64,000 bases of DNA from Flammula alnicola (Eukaryota > Basidiomycota > Agaricomycetes > Agaricales > Strophariaceae), in NCBI GenBank assembly GCA_015499995.1, contig JADNRV010000148.1:62001-126000 (forward strand), in the 5' to 3' direction. The translations under genes were made by a program, and so were the position numbers. Under the pieces are notes generated by a model. That model made no database searches. It was not told the DNA's origin and worked only from the letters and a program-made list of their open reading frames with translations. Position 1 is the stretch's first letter. Each line of letters begins with the position of its first letter. This document shows, in pieces, positions 13,730-25,658 of this stretch.

Positions 13730-14461
13730 ACGACGAATTTACCGGCTAGCCCCGGATCAGGCTCGATCCTGCCTCCTTTTGGGAATTGCACCGCCACATC
13801 GTTCCACATCACGCCTCGGATCACACTATCTCCGGTCTGCGCTCGGCGCTCGCGTTCTTTATCGCTCTTTATCGCTTTTTCATCGATCTGTCGATTTCCC
13901 GCCTCGCTTCGTTTCCTCCCCCCTTCCATCTGCCCTCTGTGCGCCCCTTGGGCCTCGATGCCCCTGCTCGCTTGGACCTGCTCCCTCGATGCCCCTTGGA
14001 CCTGGCTTCGAAGCGCCCACAGCTCGAGGCTTGAACTTTTATGGCAACTTGCCATTTTTTAACCAAGCCAGTTTGTTTTAACGTTGGCTCACTCACCCTT
14101 TCTGTAGTCTGGTTACTGATTAAAACTGGTATTACTAGCTGTTATTATTATGCTATTACTAGAAGATTCAATAACTAAGTATAATGCTTGGTGAATGTAT
14201 AATGCTTGGAGGACGGTTGCAGAAGATTCAAACGCTGCTGTGCGGATGACGGCGTTCGTTGTTCAGCTTTTTAGGTGAGATAATCCTGTTCTTGCTTGAT
14301 CTACGTGCCCCGTTGTTATAACGTATTGCTGATAACAGCTTGGCAAGGCTTTTATCGGCATCGGGATACTTCGCGAGAAATAGGTCATTATCGCGTCCTA
14401 GCCTATGTAATATGAAAATAAAATTGGTTATCCTTTCCGCGATGGAGTATTGTAAGTGACT
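13730..14461. other. Left non-coding end of Crypton copy 1
   Basis: This is the 3' flank of the recombinase. It starts with a motif ACGACGAATTTACC (13730-13743) that recurs near the right end. A minus-strand frame of up to 176 codons (13525-14055) begins inside the element, crosses the boundary and runs into host DNA, so its C-terminus depends on the insertion site. The basic, Ser/Arg/Glu-rich composition gives it little support as a gene. Confidence 0.5.
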
Positions 14462-16662
14462 TCACCTTTCAAACTCTTCGAATATGATCTGTCGCTGACT
14501 CCGAAGGCTTCCAACCTTCAGTCTCTGATCATCACGATACCATTCGGAAGGCCAGTCTTTCAAAGCCAGCCCGGTGACTGGATCAACCTCTTCCCACTGG
14601 GCAATTGCTCGACGCCATGCGCCGCGCTCACGACCAAGAGGAGCAATGGAGACTTTTGGCAAGCGAGGGATGGCAGAAGTAGTATCCATGTCGGCAAGTT
14701 GGTATTGGTACGTTATGCCCTGTATTTTATTATAATCTTGGGCTGAAATCGAGTCACTTACAGCTGGAGGACTCGCTGCCACCGTCTGATAGCCAGAACT
14801 CGGCGCCAGTGCTTGTCGAACTCCGGTCCCCTTGTATGGCAGTTTAAAAGGAAGAGCGGAATTTCCGCTACCTTGCGTGTCTGGTCTGGTCGGCGCGGCC
14901 CTTTCATTCACATTCGGTTTGGCTAGACGGGGTGCCGATGTTATCAAGGTGACAAGGTCATCAAATTTTCGATTGACCGAATGACCAAATTGACGGAATT
15001 CCACTCCAGTCACCGCACCAGCTGCAACGTGATCGCCCATGAAACTCATAGTTGGCTGGATTGGGACTGGGTGTAAGGCATCTCCGTGCCCGTTTTCAAA
15101 GCTCTGAAGTGAGTCAACGAGATATTTTATAAGCGTATCAACCTAACATCTTTAACAGTAAACGTCGATTACATGAGTAAATGCAAATTTTCGTCACACA
15201 CGTGCTCTCCAACAGCCCATCCGCCCCACCACCGAATCATATTGAGTGACCAGCGCATTCCAATGGGCGCAAACATGAAGCGGTATTGTGCCCCTCCTCT
15301 TCGGAATGAGTGAGTGGTGTAACGCTTCTGAATTCCCGCACCATCACAGAAGCGTGCGAGCAGTGCCTGGAGACTATCGTAGCTCATGGCGCGAGTCCCA
15401 CGAATGACTCCGTTGACGGCGAGATGTGGGAAGAGGCAGTCTTTCGGGCCTAGCGGCACACCAAGATAATTCTCGAGGAAGGTTTTCCAGCGAATAACGT
15501 GAGTAAACATGTCGATTTCAGGAATATCTTGCTTATAGATGTCATAGACATTGCCTGCGATTGTTAGATAGAAATAAGGGCAAGGCTTTACGTAGATAGT
15601 AGTATAGGACTCTTACTTGTTCGTGGACCATCGTATCCCTTTTCCTGCTGCCATCCTTTGCGATGGTTCAAATGGACTTTGAAATGCGGGGCGTAATAAG
15701 GGGCTGGTCCTCGGCAATCCAGCTCAATGTCTTGAGCTTGCAAACTTGCAAGCTCAAAGCACCTGCCCGTCAATGGTGAGTCTTTGTCTTGAATCAAGGT
15801 AGCTGTGAACGTCACTAACCGAGTCCACAAAGTAAAGGCCGAGCTCATGAATGCCCGCATAAAGCCATGTTCAAGTCGAAACATCAAGTCCTCCATGTTG
15901 GTGATGGTCTTAGGATCAGCGGTAAGCATTTCATCAGGACATATGCTCGTCGACCATCGCATTAATGTCTGGATTTCTTCTATAGTCATCGCATCTGCGT
16001 GATTACGAACTGCAGAAGCGCCCCGAGATTTTGCTCGAATCTTGATGCAGTAAAGAACGTCTGTGACGCTCGGAGCTCGCGCAGGGCAACCACGAACCTC
16101 TCCTGTTGCTTCATTGAGTTCGTACTTGCCTGCGTAGCGGTCGCCGTCCCTTGGGTAAAGTTTGGTTAGTCTCGTGTCTCAGGTCAAAAACTGACACATA
16201 CATTTTATCCCAGAGCGTGCACAAAGCACCATGAATCCCCTCTGCAGTGCTCACACCTAGCCCTTCAACGAGGCACCTCTGAGTGAGGAAAAGCTCGACT
16301 GCGAGGGCAGAGTACCGGTTGGGTGGCTTGTCACCGTCCAAGGCTTTTGCAAGCTCATCTGTCTGAATACCGGCAGCGCAAATCTTGCCCTCGCCATTTG
16401 CCCTCCGCTTCGCCACAAGGTTTTCGAGGAATTTCCTGGCTCGGGTGAGGTGGCCGTTGTACGCTTTCTCGGTGTTTTTGACTGTCGTGTATCGCTTGAC
16501 TTCTGACTGCTGGACCTCTTGCAGGGCTGTCACCGTTTCCGGATTATCTTGCGGGGCAAGAGTAATCTTTGCTTGAGCCTTCGTCGACATCGTCGACATC
16601 TTGGGCATGATTCTAGTGACAGTAAAACCGGGATGGTGGGTGTCAAGAGGCAAGAAAGACAA
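14462..16662 (-). CDS. Crypton tyrosine recombinase with Gcr1-like C-terminus (copy 1)
   Basis: This is a site-specific recombinase expected to cut and rejoin DNA through a 3'-phosphotyrosine, moving the element. Proposed exons, from the 5' end, are 16662-16202, 16149-15617, 15554-15202, 15142-14762 and 14719-14462, giving exactly 662 codons (661 aa). An alternative start is M19 or M22. Residues about 50-160 look like a helical core-binding (SAM-like) domain. The catalytic domain shows R283 in GRCFELASLQ, H413 and R416 in THSFRRGGA, W444 in RWWGGW and the nucleophile Y456 in DTLIKYLVDSL; the last is seen only after splicing. The last 60 or so residues (AWRRAIAQWEEVDP, GLALKDWPSEWY) resemble the Gcr1-type DNA-binding domain known from Crypton recombinases. 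Fungal proteins of this kind are often called DNA breaking-rejoining enzymes. The gene lies 97 bp downstream of the nuclease stop on the same strand. Confidence 0.88.
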
Positions 16663-16759
16663 GGAGGTGAGTTTGTCTCAAGTTTTCCGTGTGTCAGGTT
16701 TTTCTTCTGAGACCAGATGACAGATACTATTGCAACAGCATTTACAAATAATTTACAAT

Positions 16760-18785
16760 CTACGGGCACAGATCGATGAAGCCAAGGTGTACTAGCTGCC
16801 GATTACCATGAGTAGCACCATTTGAAGACCCTTCGATAAATTCTGCAACTGAATCTTCGCCGTCGGAGTTGTCGTCAACCAAAATAGGGTCAAAATATGA
16901 GTCTCCGGAGCTAAAGGTGATGTTAGCTTCGCATATTGAGCTGTTTTATTTATTTATTTACCCTGATAGGTCTTCTTCGCCGTTGGCCAATACCTGGCAA
17001 GAATGTGAGCATATTTGTATAATAAATTGGTGTGCGTCTCACCGGATGGAAGGCGGCTTCTTGGGGAGGACTGCTATGGCTGATCCGATGAAATCTTTCA
17101 ACGAGGGATGGCATTGCGCTCCTGAGAACGGAGGCCGGAACCCATATATGGGGATTTTGCTTGGCTTTGCTGCTTGACTTGGAACCGGATGAAGATTCTT
17201 CTGGTGTCAAATCAAGGCAAGCGGTCGTTTCACGGGTAAGGCTTTCGGTCGAGACCTCAATGGAGTAACCGTGAACATTTGGAGAATGCAACGGAGGGCC
17301 AGGGCCAAGTTTAAATTGGTAGATTTTCAGAATGTGTATGTTAGCGAAAGGTCTATGCGCGAATCGCGTTCCGACATCCGGGAGCTGGACAGATGGCGGT
17401 AGATATTAGCGCGACAACTGCATTATATAGTTTTTAGGCCCACCAGCAAGAGATAACGGAACACGACTCCTGGCCACAGTGTCGCCTTGAAGCGGGGAAC
17501 AATCTCCCCTAAAGAGCCCCACGAAAAATATTTTTCACATAGGAGAGCGATTTTAGTCAGATTTGGTGGACGAAGGCACCAGGATGCACTGTCGGGTACT
17601 TGGTTTGTTGTCCAAGATGTGACTGGGTGCGCATAAAGGCTAAGTACGTCAACTGCGGGGAAATCACTGGCTACATTTTTTGCAATCAACGGATACCGTC
17701 GATCTAGTACGTTATCAGGGTTGTCTGCCAGAAGGGATCGAAAATCTTGACGCCACCCCGTTAGGAAGTCCGACATTTGCTGACGAGTTGGGATTCTCCG
17801 CGCAGCACAAAATAAATCAGTAGCAAGGTCGGTGCGAGCAAGTTGAAGTGCAGTTCTCCATCCACAACCAGGGAGGCCGCCCTGAGATATATATCATTAA
17901 GGGAACTCCAATAGAAAATATTGGCTAAAATTTACCGGATTATAGTCTCCGCCACAAAGAATTGCCATGAAAAAGAGGCCAGCATCATCTAATGCGACTC
18001 TGGGATCTGATTTAATAGCGGTCAAGCTAAAGACCTTAACCCAGTCGCCTTCTTCTTTGACGTTAGGTCTGAATAAAAGTGGTCAGTACGTAAATGGGTA
18101 AAGTAAGGACCCAGACATACGTGCGAATGACACAAGTTGCACCGAACACAAGCGCATCTGAGTCTTCCGTGAAGACAGCATCAATCAAATTCTGTTGATT
18201 TAATTCAGCTAATTCGGCCTCAGCTTCTCCGGGCGCCTAAATTTGATTGAAATTAGAGTTCAATGAAAAGAAAAGAAACATACTGTATACCAATGGAATC
18301 CGAATGCCTCAAGAAGTTGCTGGAAATGTTTTGTAAGATGATGGGACTTGCTCTTCTTCACAGTATTGCCTCGCTTTACAGATGGTCTGTCGAGTCCGTC
18401 GAAGATAAAAATAGGAACACTTGGCAATTCCAGTTGACGGCAGAGGCGATTGTACAGGTTCCGAATAGCAGGGTTCAGGCCAATCTGAGTGCCCTTGCCG
18501 TTGCCATGTTGTGTCGCTGTTTGGGCTTGATTCATCCAAATGCTGATAGAGATTAGATATGGGTCTTTTTGCCAAAGGAGATGGACTGACCTGCAATCTA
18601 TTCCAGTATGAAGGCAACGGCCTGGACGCCGCTTTTGTTCAAAGCCTTCTGTAACGACAATTTGAGTAAGAGTTCTTTTTTCAGATGCCGGAGCCAATGC
18701 CTGGAGCAATTCATAATTTCTGTTAGAAACCCTAAAGCAACAGGGTTCATAGACTACATACTGTCCATAAATCACGAACACCCAT
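16760..18785 (-). CDS. XPG/GEN1-like structure-specific nuclease carried by Crypton (copy 1)
   Basis: This is a member of the Rad2/XPG/FEN1/GEN1 nuclease superfamily (PIN-like fold), which cuts flaps, forks or Holliday junctions with Mg2+. Nine exons are proposed: 18785-18762, 18700-18591, 18542-18284, 18236-18121, 18068-17936, 17881-17444, 17384-17043, 16993-16962 and 16910-16760. They total 535 codons with every junction in phase. The first exon has only eight codons, MGVRDLWT, the family's fixed N-terminus, whose Met1-Gly2 takes part in catalysis in relatives. Acidic ligands are all present: D43 (GIDCSIWMNQ), D93 (FIFDGLDRP), E135 and E137 (APGEAEAELA), D156 and D158 (FTEDSDALVFG), D211 (CGGDYNPGGLPGCG, also the helix-two-turn-helix). 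The C-terminal part (HIWVPASVLRSAMPSLVERF near 17100) follows the pattern of fungal GEN1-like proteins, which favours a Holliday-junction-resolvase type over FEN1. No PCNA-binding motif was seen at the C-terminus. Confidence 0.88.
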
Positions 18786-19690
18786 TGTGAGAGATGTAGA
18801 AAAAGAGACATCACATTGACGAGCCCCGGTTTCTACCTAGCATAGGAGAAAGTGAAACTCTTATGGCGGTGGGAAGAGTTCCTATCATGTGACCATGACG
18901 CGTCGTGGGACGCGTCCAATACTCTCTGTACTACACTGTTCGGCGTTGGCTGTAAATTGATATCTCAATAAGAAGGCCAAAAGCGCGCATAAGTAGGGAT
19001 AAGAACTTATGTGCGGTGAATTTACTGTAAATTGATTGAATTTACAGAAACAACCCAAGCTAGATTGACGAACCACGCTGGCCTAATTTACAGAGCTGGT
19101 TTACCAGCTGTTGATTAACCGACTGGCATTTACGAGATGGTTGATTAACCGACTGGCATTTACGAGATGGTTGATTAACCGACTGGCATTTACGAGATGG
19201 CAACTTCTTCGGCACCCTGAACCACTCATCATTACAACAATGCTCTTGGCTATACCGGACCCGAACAGAGCTCTTGACATACCTAACGTGTCACCTTTGA
19301 ACTTGCAAGAATGTGCAATTTGCACAGTGCCGTTGAGGCGCTTTCTTGCATGCCATCTTTAAATCCAAATGCGTACTTTACTTGAAATATGCAGTCCCAG
19401 CATACCGAATGGCACCAGGTGAACTAAGGTAATATTGGGTAGTGTTGTGTGTGATTCATGTTTTTCGAGCCAACTATCTTAACGAAAGCGAGCGCCCGTG
19501 CCATATTTACCTTAACGAAGAGCGTCCGTGCCATATTTGCCGCATGGGAGCTGAAAAGCACAGCACAATAGTGCTCCCGACACGTAGTCAAGCGAGATCC
19601 ATTGCAAATCTGACAGATCCGGCACTTAGCGCATTTTACGACAATTTACCACTAGCTCCCTTTGGACAGTAAATCTATCGAAATAACCAT
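18786..19690. other. Right end of Crypton copy 1
   Basis: This contains the promoter region of the nuclease gene, several (A)ATTTAC/GTAAAT motifs in both orientations (about 18946-19090), a triple 30-bp tandem repeat (19111-19200), and near the boundary the motif ACGACAATTTACC (19638-19650), which echoes the left end. No gene was found. Confidence 0.6.
19111..19200 (+). repeat. Three perfect 30-bp tandem repeats (iterons), copy 1
   Basis: The unit begins TTGATTAACCGACTGGCATT and is repeated three times without spacers at 19111, 19141 and 19171. It contains ATTTACG, which matches the ATTTAC motifs near both element ends. Iterated sites beside a recombinase gene are plausible binding sites for its C-terminal DNA-binding domain (inference). 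Confidence 0.85.
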
Positions 19691-19697
19691 ACTTATC
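19691..19697 (+). other. Shared internal attachment site ACTTATC between copies
   Basis: This single 7-mer is both the right end of copy 1 (preceded by ataaccat) and the left end of copy 2 (followed by acgacgaattt). It shows what the closed-circle junction would look like. Confidence 0.75.
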
Positions 19698-20429
19698 ACG
19701 ACGAATTTACCGGCTAGCCCCGGATCAGGCTCGATCCTGCCTCCTTTTGGGAATTGCACCGCCACATCGTTCCACATCACGCCTCGGATCACACTATCTC
19801 CGGTCTGCGCTCGGCGCTCGCGTTCTTTATCGCTCTTTATCGCTTTTTCATCGATCTGTCGATTTCCCGCCTCGCTTCGTTTCCTCCCCCCTTCCATCTG
19901 CCCTCTGTGCGCCCCTTGGGCCTCGATGCCCCTGCTCGCTTGGACCTGCTCCCTCGATGCCCCTTGGACCTGGCTTCGAAGCGCCCACAGCTCGAGGCTT
20001 GAACTTTTATGGCAACTTGCCATTTTTTAACCAAGCCAGTTTGTTTTAACGTTGGCTCACTCACCCTTTCTGTAGTCTGGTTACTGATTAAAACTGGTAT
20101 TACTAGCTGTTATTATTATGCTATTACTAGAAGATTCAATAACTAAGTATAATGCTTGGTGAATGTATAATGCTTGGAGGACGGTTGCAGAAGATTCAAA
20201 CGCTGCTGTGCGGATGACGGCGTTCGTTGTTCAGCTTTTTAGGTGAGATAATCCTGTTCTTGCTTGATCTACGTGCCCCGTTGTTATAACGTATTGCTGA
20301 TAACAGCTTGGCAAGGCTTTTATCGGCATCGGGATACTTCGCGAGAAATAGGTCATTATCGCGTCCTAGCCTATGTAATATGAAAATAAAATTGGTTATC
20401 CTTTCCGCGATGGAGTATTGTAAGTGACT

Positions 20430-22630
20430 TCACCTTTCAAACTCTTCGAATATGATCTGTCGCTGACTCCGAAGGCTTCCAACCTTCAGTCTCTGATCAT
20501 CACGATACCATTCGGAAGGCCAGTCTTTCAAAGCCAGCCCGGTGACTGGATCAACCTCTTCCCACTGGGCAATTGCTCGACGCCATGCGCCGCGCTCACG
20601 ACCAAGAGGAGCAATGGAGACTTTTGGCAAGCGAGGGATGGCAGAAGTAGTATCCATGTCGGCAAGTTGGTATTGGTACGTTATGCCCTGTATTTTATTA
20701 TAATCTTGGGCTGAAATCGAGTCACTTACAGCTGGAGGACTCGCTGCCACCGTCTGATAGCCAGAACTCGGCGCCAGTGCTTGTCGAACTCCGGTCCCCT
20801 TGTATGGCAGTTTAAAAGGAAGAGCGGAATTTCCGCTACCTTGCGTGTCTGGTCTGGTCGGCGCGGCCCTTTCATTCACATTCGGTTTGGCTAGACGGGG
20901 TGCCGATGTTATCAAGGTGACAAGGTCATCAAATTTTCGATTGACCGAATGACCAAATTGACGGAATTCCACTCCAGTCACCGCACCAGCTGCAACGTGA
21001 TCGCCCATGAAACTCATAGTTGGCTGGATTGGGACTGGGTGTAAGGCATCTCCGTGCCCGTTTTCAAAGCTCTGAAGTGAGTCAACGAGATATTTTATAA
21101 GCGTATCAACCTAACATCTTTAACAGTAAACGTCGATTACATGAGTAAATGCAAATTTTCGTCACACACGTGCTCTCCAACAGCCCATCCGCCCCACCAC
21201 CGAATCATATTGAGTGACCAGCGCATTCCAATGGGCGCAAACATGAAGCGGTATTGTGCCCCTCCTCTTCGGAATGAGTGAGTGGTGTAACGCTTCTGAA
21301 TTCCCGCACCATCACAGAAGCGTGCGAGCAGTGCCTGGAGACTATCGTAGCTCATGGCGCGAGTCCCACGAATGACTCCGTTGACGGCGAGATGTGGGAA
21401 GAGGCAGTCTTTCGGGCCTAGCGGCACACCAAGATAATTCTCGAGGAAGGTTTTCCAGCGAATAACGTGAGTAAACATGTCGATTTCAGGAATATCTTGC
21501 TTATAGATGTCATAGACATTGCCTGCGATTGTTAGATAGAAATAAGGGCAAGGCTTTACGTAGATAGTAGTATAGGACTCTTACTTGTTCGTGGACCATC
21601 GTATCCCTTTTCCTGCTGCCATCCTTTGCGATGGTTCAAATGGACTTTGAAATGCGGGGCGTAATAAGGGGCTGGTCCTCGGCAATCCAGCTCAATGTCT
21701 TGAGCTTGCAAACTTGCAAGCTCAAAGCACCTGCCCGTCAATGGTGAGTCTTTGTCTTGAATCAAGGTAGCTGTGAACGTCACTAACCGAGTCCACAAAG
21801 TAAAGGCCGAGCTCATGAATGCCCGCATAAAGCCATGTTCAAGTCGAAACATCAAGTCCTCCATGTTGGTGATGGTCTTAGGATCAGCGGTAAGCATTTC
21901 ATCAGGACATATGCTCGTCGACCATCGCATTAATGTCTGGATTTCTTCTATAGTCATCGCATCTGCGTGATTACGAACTGCAGAAGCGCCCCGAGATTTT
22001 GCTCGAATCTTGATGCAGTAAAGAACGTCTGTGACGCTCGGAGCTCGCGCAGGGCAACCACGAACCTCTCCTGTTGCTTCATTGAGTTCGTACTTGCCTG
22101 CGTAGCGGTCGCCGTCCCTTGGGTAAAGTTTGGTTAGTCTCGTGTCTCAGGTCAAAAACTGACACATACATTTTATCCCAGAGCGTGCACAAAGCACCAT
22201 GAATCCCCTCTGCAGTGCTCACACCTAGCCCTTCAACGAGGCACCTCTGAGTGAGGAAAAGCTCGACTGCGAGGGCAGAGTACCGGTTGGGTGGCTTGTC
22301 ACCGTCCAAGGCTTTTGCAAGCTCATCTGTCTGAATACCGGCAGCGCAAATCTTGCCCTCGCCATTTGCCCTCCGCTTCGCCACAAGGTTTTCGAGGAAT
22401 TTCCTGGCTCGGGTGAGGTGGCCGTTGTACGCTTTCTCGGTGTTTTTGACTGTCGTGTATCGCTTGACTTCTGACTGCTGGACCTCTTGCAGGGCTGTCA
22501 CCGTTTCCGGATTATCTTGCGGGGCAAGAGTAATCTTTGCTTGAGCCTTCGTCGACATCGTCGACATCTTGGGCATGATTCTAGTGACAGTAAAACCGGG
22601 ATGGTGGGTGTCAAGAGGCAAGAAAGACAA
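20430..22630 (-). CDS. Crypton tyrosine recombinase (copy 2)
   Basis: Same gene as at 14462-16662, shifted by 5,968 bp, with the same five exons, R/HxxR/W/Y residues and C-terminal Gcr1-like region. No stop or frameshift separates it from copy 1, so both copies appear able to make the 661-aa enzyme. Confidence 0.87.
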
Positions 22631-22727
22631 GGAGGTGAGTTTGTCTCAAGTTTTCCGTGTGTCAGGTTTTTCTTCTGAGACCAGATGACAGATACTATTG
22701 CAACAGCATTTACAAATAATTTACAAT

Positions 22728-24753
22728 CTACGGGCACAGATCGATGAAGCCAAGGTGTACTAGCTGCCGATTACCATGAGTAGCACCATTTGAAGACCCT
22801 TCGATAAATTCTGCAACTGAATCTTCGCCGTCGGAGTTGTCGTCAACCAAAATAGGGTCAAAATATGAGTCTCCGGAGCTAAAGGTGATGTTAGCTTCGC
22901 ATATTGAGCTGTTTTATTTATTTATTTACCCTGATAGGTCTTCTTCGCCGTTGGCCAATACCTGGCAAGAATGTGAGCATATTTGTATAATAAATTGGTG
23001 TGCGTCTCACCGGATGGAAGGCGGCTTCTTGGGGAGGACTGCTATGGCTGATCCGATGAAATCTTTCAACGAGGGATGGCATTGCGCTCCTGAGAACGGA
23101 GGCCGGAACCCATATATGGGGATTTTGCTTGGCTTTGCTGCTTGACTTGGAACCGGATGAAGATTCTTCTGGTGTCAAATCAAGGCAAGCGGTCGTTTCA
23201 CGGGTAAGGCTTTCGGTCGAGACCTCAATGGAGTAACCGTGAACATTTGGAGAATGCAACGGAGGGCCAGGGCCAAGTTTAAATTGGTAGATTTTCAGAA
23301 TGTGTATGTTAGCGAAAGGTCTATGCGCGAATCGCGTTCCGACATCCGGGAGCTGGACAGATGGCGGTAGATATTAGCGCGACAACTGCATTATATAGTT
23401 TTTAGGCCCACCAGCAAGAGATAACGGAACACGACTCCTGGCCACAGTGTCGCCTTGAAGCGGGGAACAATCTCCCCTAAAGAGCCCCACGAAAAATATT
23501 TTTCACATAGGAGAGCGATTTTAGTCAGATTTGGTGGACGAAGGCACCAGGATGCACTGTCGGGTACTTGGTTTGTTGTCCAAGATGTGACTGGGTGCGC
23601 ATAAAGGCTAAGTACGTCAACTGCGGGGAAATCACTGGCTACATTTTTTGCAATCAACGGATACCGTCGATCTAGTACGTTATCAGGGTTGTCTGCCAGA
23701 AGGGATCGAAAATCTTGACGCCACCCCGTTAGGAAGTCCGACATTTGCTGACGAGTTGGGATTCTCCGCGCAGCACAAAATAAATCAGTAGCAAGGTCGG
23801 TGCGAGCAAGTTGAAGTGCAGTTCTCCATCCACAACCAGGGAGGCCGCCCTGAGATATATATCATTAAGGGAACTCCAATAGAAAATATTGGCTAAAATT
23901 TACCGGATTATAGTCTCCGCCACAAAGAATTGCCATGAAAAAGAGGCCAGCATCATCTAATGCGACTCTGGGATCTGATTTAATAGCGGTCAAGCTAAAG
24001 ACCTTAACCCAGTCGCCTTCTTCTTTGACGTTAGGTCTGAATAAAAGTGGTCAGTACGTAAATGGGTAAAGTAAGGACCCAGACATACGTGCGAATGACA
24101 CAAGTTGCACCGAACACAAGCGCATCTGAGTCTTCCGTGAAGACAGCATCAATCAAATTCTGTTGATTTAATTCAGCTAATTCGGCCTCAGCTTCTCCGG
24201 GCGCCTAAATTTGATTGAAATTAGAGTTCAATGAAAAGAAAAGAAACATACTGTATACCAATGGAATCCGAATGCCTCAAGAAGTTGCTGGAAATGTTTT
24301 GTAAGATGATGGGACTTGCTCTTCTTCACAGTATTGCCTCGCTTTACAGATGGTCTGTCGAGTCCGTCGAAGATAAAAATAGGAACACTTGGCAATTCCA
24401 GTTGACGGCAGAGGCGATTGTACAGGTTCCGAATAGCAGGGTTCAGGCCAATCTGAGTGCCCTTGCCGTTGCCATGTTGTGTCGCTGTTTGGGCTTGATT
24501 CATCCAAATGCTGATAGAGATTAGATATGGGTCTTTTTGCCAAAGGAGATGGACTGACCTGCAATCTATTCCAGTATGAAGGCAACGGCCTGGACGCCGC
24601 TTTTGTTCAAAGCCTTCTGTAACGACAATTTGAGTAAGAGTTCTTTTTTCAGATGCCGGAGCCAATGCCTGGAGCAATTCATAATTTCTGTTAGAAACCC
24701 TAAAGCAACAGGGTTCATAGACTACATACTGTCCATAAATCACGAACACCCAT
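22728..24753 (-). CDS. XPG/GEN1-like nuclease carried by Crypton (copy 2)
   Basis: Same nine-exon gene as at 16760-18785, shifted by 5,968 bp, including the eight-codon first exon MGVRDLWT and all acidic active-site residues. The identical retention of nine exons in both copies argues that the unit moved as DNA and not through an RNA intermediate, which would have removed the introns. Confidence 0.87.
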
Positions 24754-25078
24754 TGTGAGAGATGTAGAAAAAGAGACATCACATTGACGAGCCCCGGTTT
24801 CTACCTAGCATAGGAGAAAGTGAAACTCTTATGGCGGTGGGAAGAGTTCCTATCATGTGACCATGACGCGTCGTGGGACGCGTCCAATACTCTCTGTACT
24901 ACACTGTTCGGCGTTGGCTGTAAATTGATATCTCAATAAGAAGGCCAAAAGCGCGCATAAGTAGGGATAAGAACTTATGTGCGGTGAATTTACTGTAAAT
25001 TGATTGAATTTACAGAAACAACCCAAGCTAGATTGACGAACCACGCTGGCCTAATTTACAGAGCTGGTTTACCAGCTG

Positions 25079-25168
25079 TTGATTAACCGACTGGCATTTA
25101 CGAGATGGTTGATTAACCGACTGGCATTTACGAGATGGTTGATTAACCGACTGGCATTTACGAGATGG
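25079..25168 (+). repeat. Three perfect 30-bp tandem repeats (iterons), copy 2
   Basis: Exact counterpart of the 19111-19200 array in the second element copy, with the same number of units. Confidence 0.85.
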
Positions 25169-25658
25169 CAACTTCTTCGGCACCCTGAACCACTCATCAT
25201 TACAACAATGCTCTTGGCTATACCGGACCCGAACAGAGCTCTTGACATACCTAACGTGTCACCTTTGAACTTGCAAGAATGTGCAATTTGCACAGTGCCG
25301 TTGAGGCGCTTTCTTGCATGCCATCTTTAAATCCAAATGCGTACTTTACTTGAAATATGCAGTCCCAGCATACCGAATGGCACCAGGTGAACTAAGGTAA
25401 TATTGGGTAGTGTTGTGTGTGATTCATGTTTTTCGAGCCAACTATCTTAACGAAAGCGAGCGCCCGTGCCATATTTACCTTAACGAAGAGCGTCCGTGCC
25501 ATATTTGCCGCATGGGAGCTGAAAAGCACAGCACAATAGTGCTCCCGACACGTAGTCAAGCGAGATCCATTGCAAATCTGACAGATCCGGCACTTAGCGC
25601 ATTTTACGACAATTTACCACTAGCTCCCTTTGGACAGTAAATCTATCGAAATAACCAT

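Larger units (their letters stand above)
13723..19697 (-). mobile_element. Crypton-type element, copy 1 (5,968-bp unit)
   Basis: This is a complete mobile unit bounded by ACTTATC at 13723-13729 and 19691-19697. It carries a tyrosine recombinase gene and an XPG/GEN1-like nuclease gene, both on the minus strand. There are no long terminal inverted repeats and no reverse transcriptase, which excludes a typical DDE transposon or a DIRS retroelement and fits the Crypton class, which integrates by site-specific recombination of a circular form. The unit is followed directly by copy 2 at an exact offset of 5,968 bp. All coding frames in the two copies translate identically, so duplication or double insertion was very recent. 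Confidence 0.85.

Noticed and set aside
18263..18556. Plus-strand 97-codon frame within the nuclease gene
   Set aside because: It lies opposite well-supported XPG exons and shows no motif of its own.
19111..19200. Three 30-bp direct repeats as a CRISPR-like array
   Set aside because: The units abut without spacers, the genome is eukaryotic, and the array belongs to the Crypton unit in both copies.
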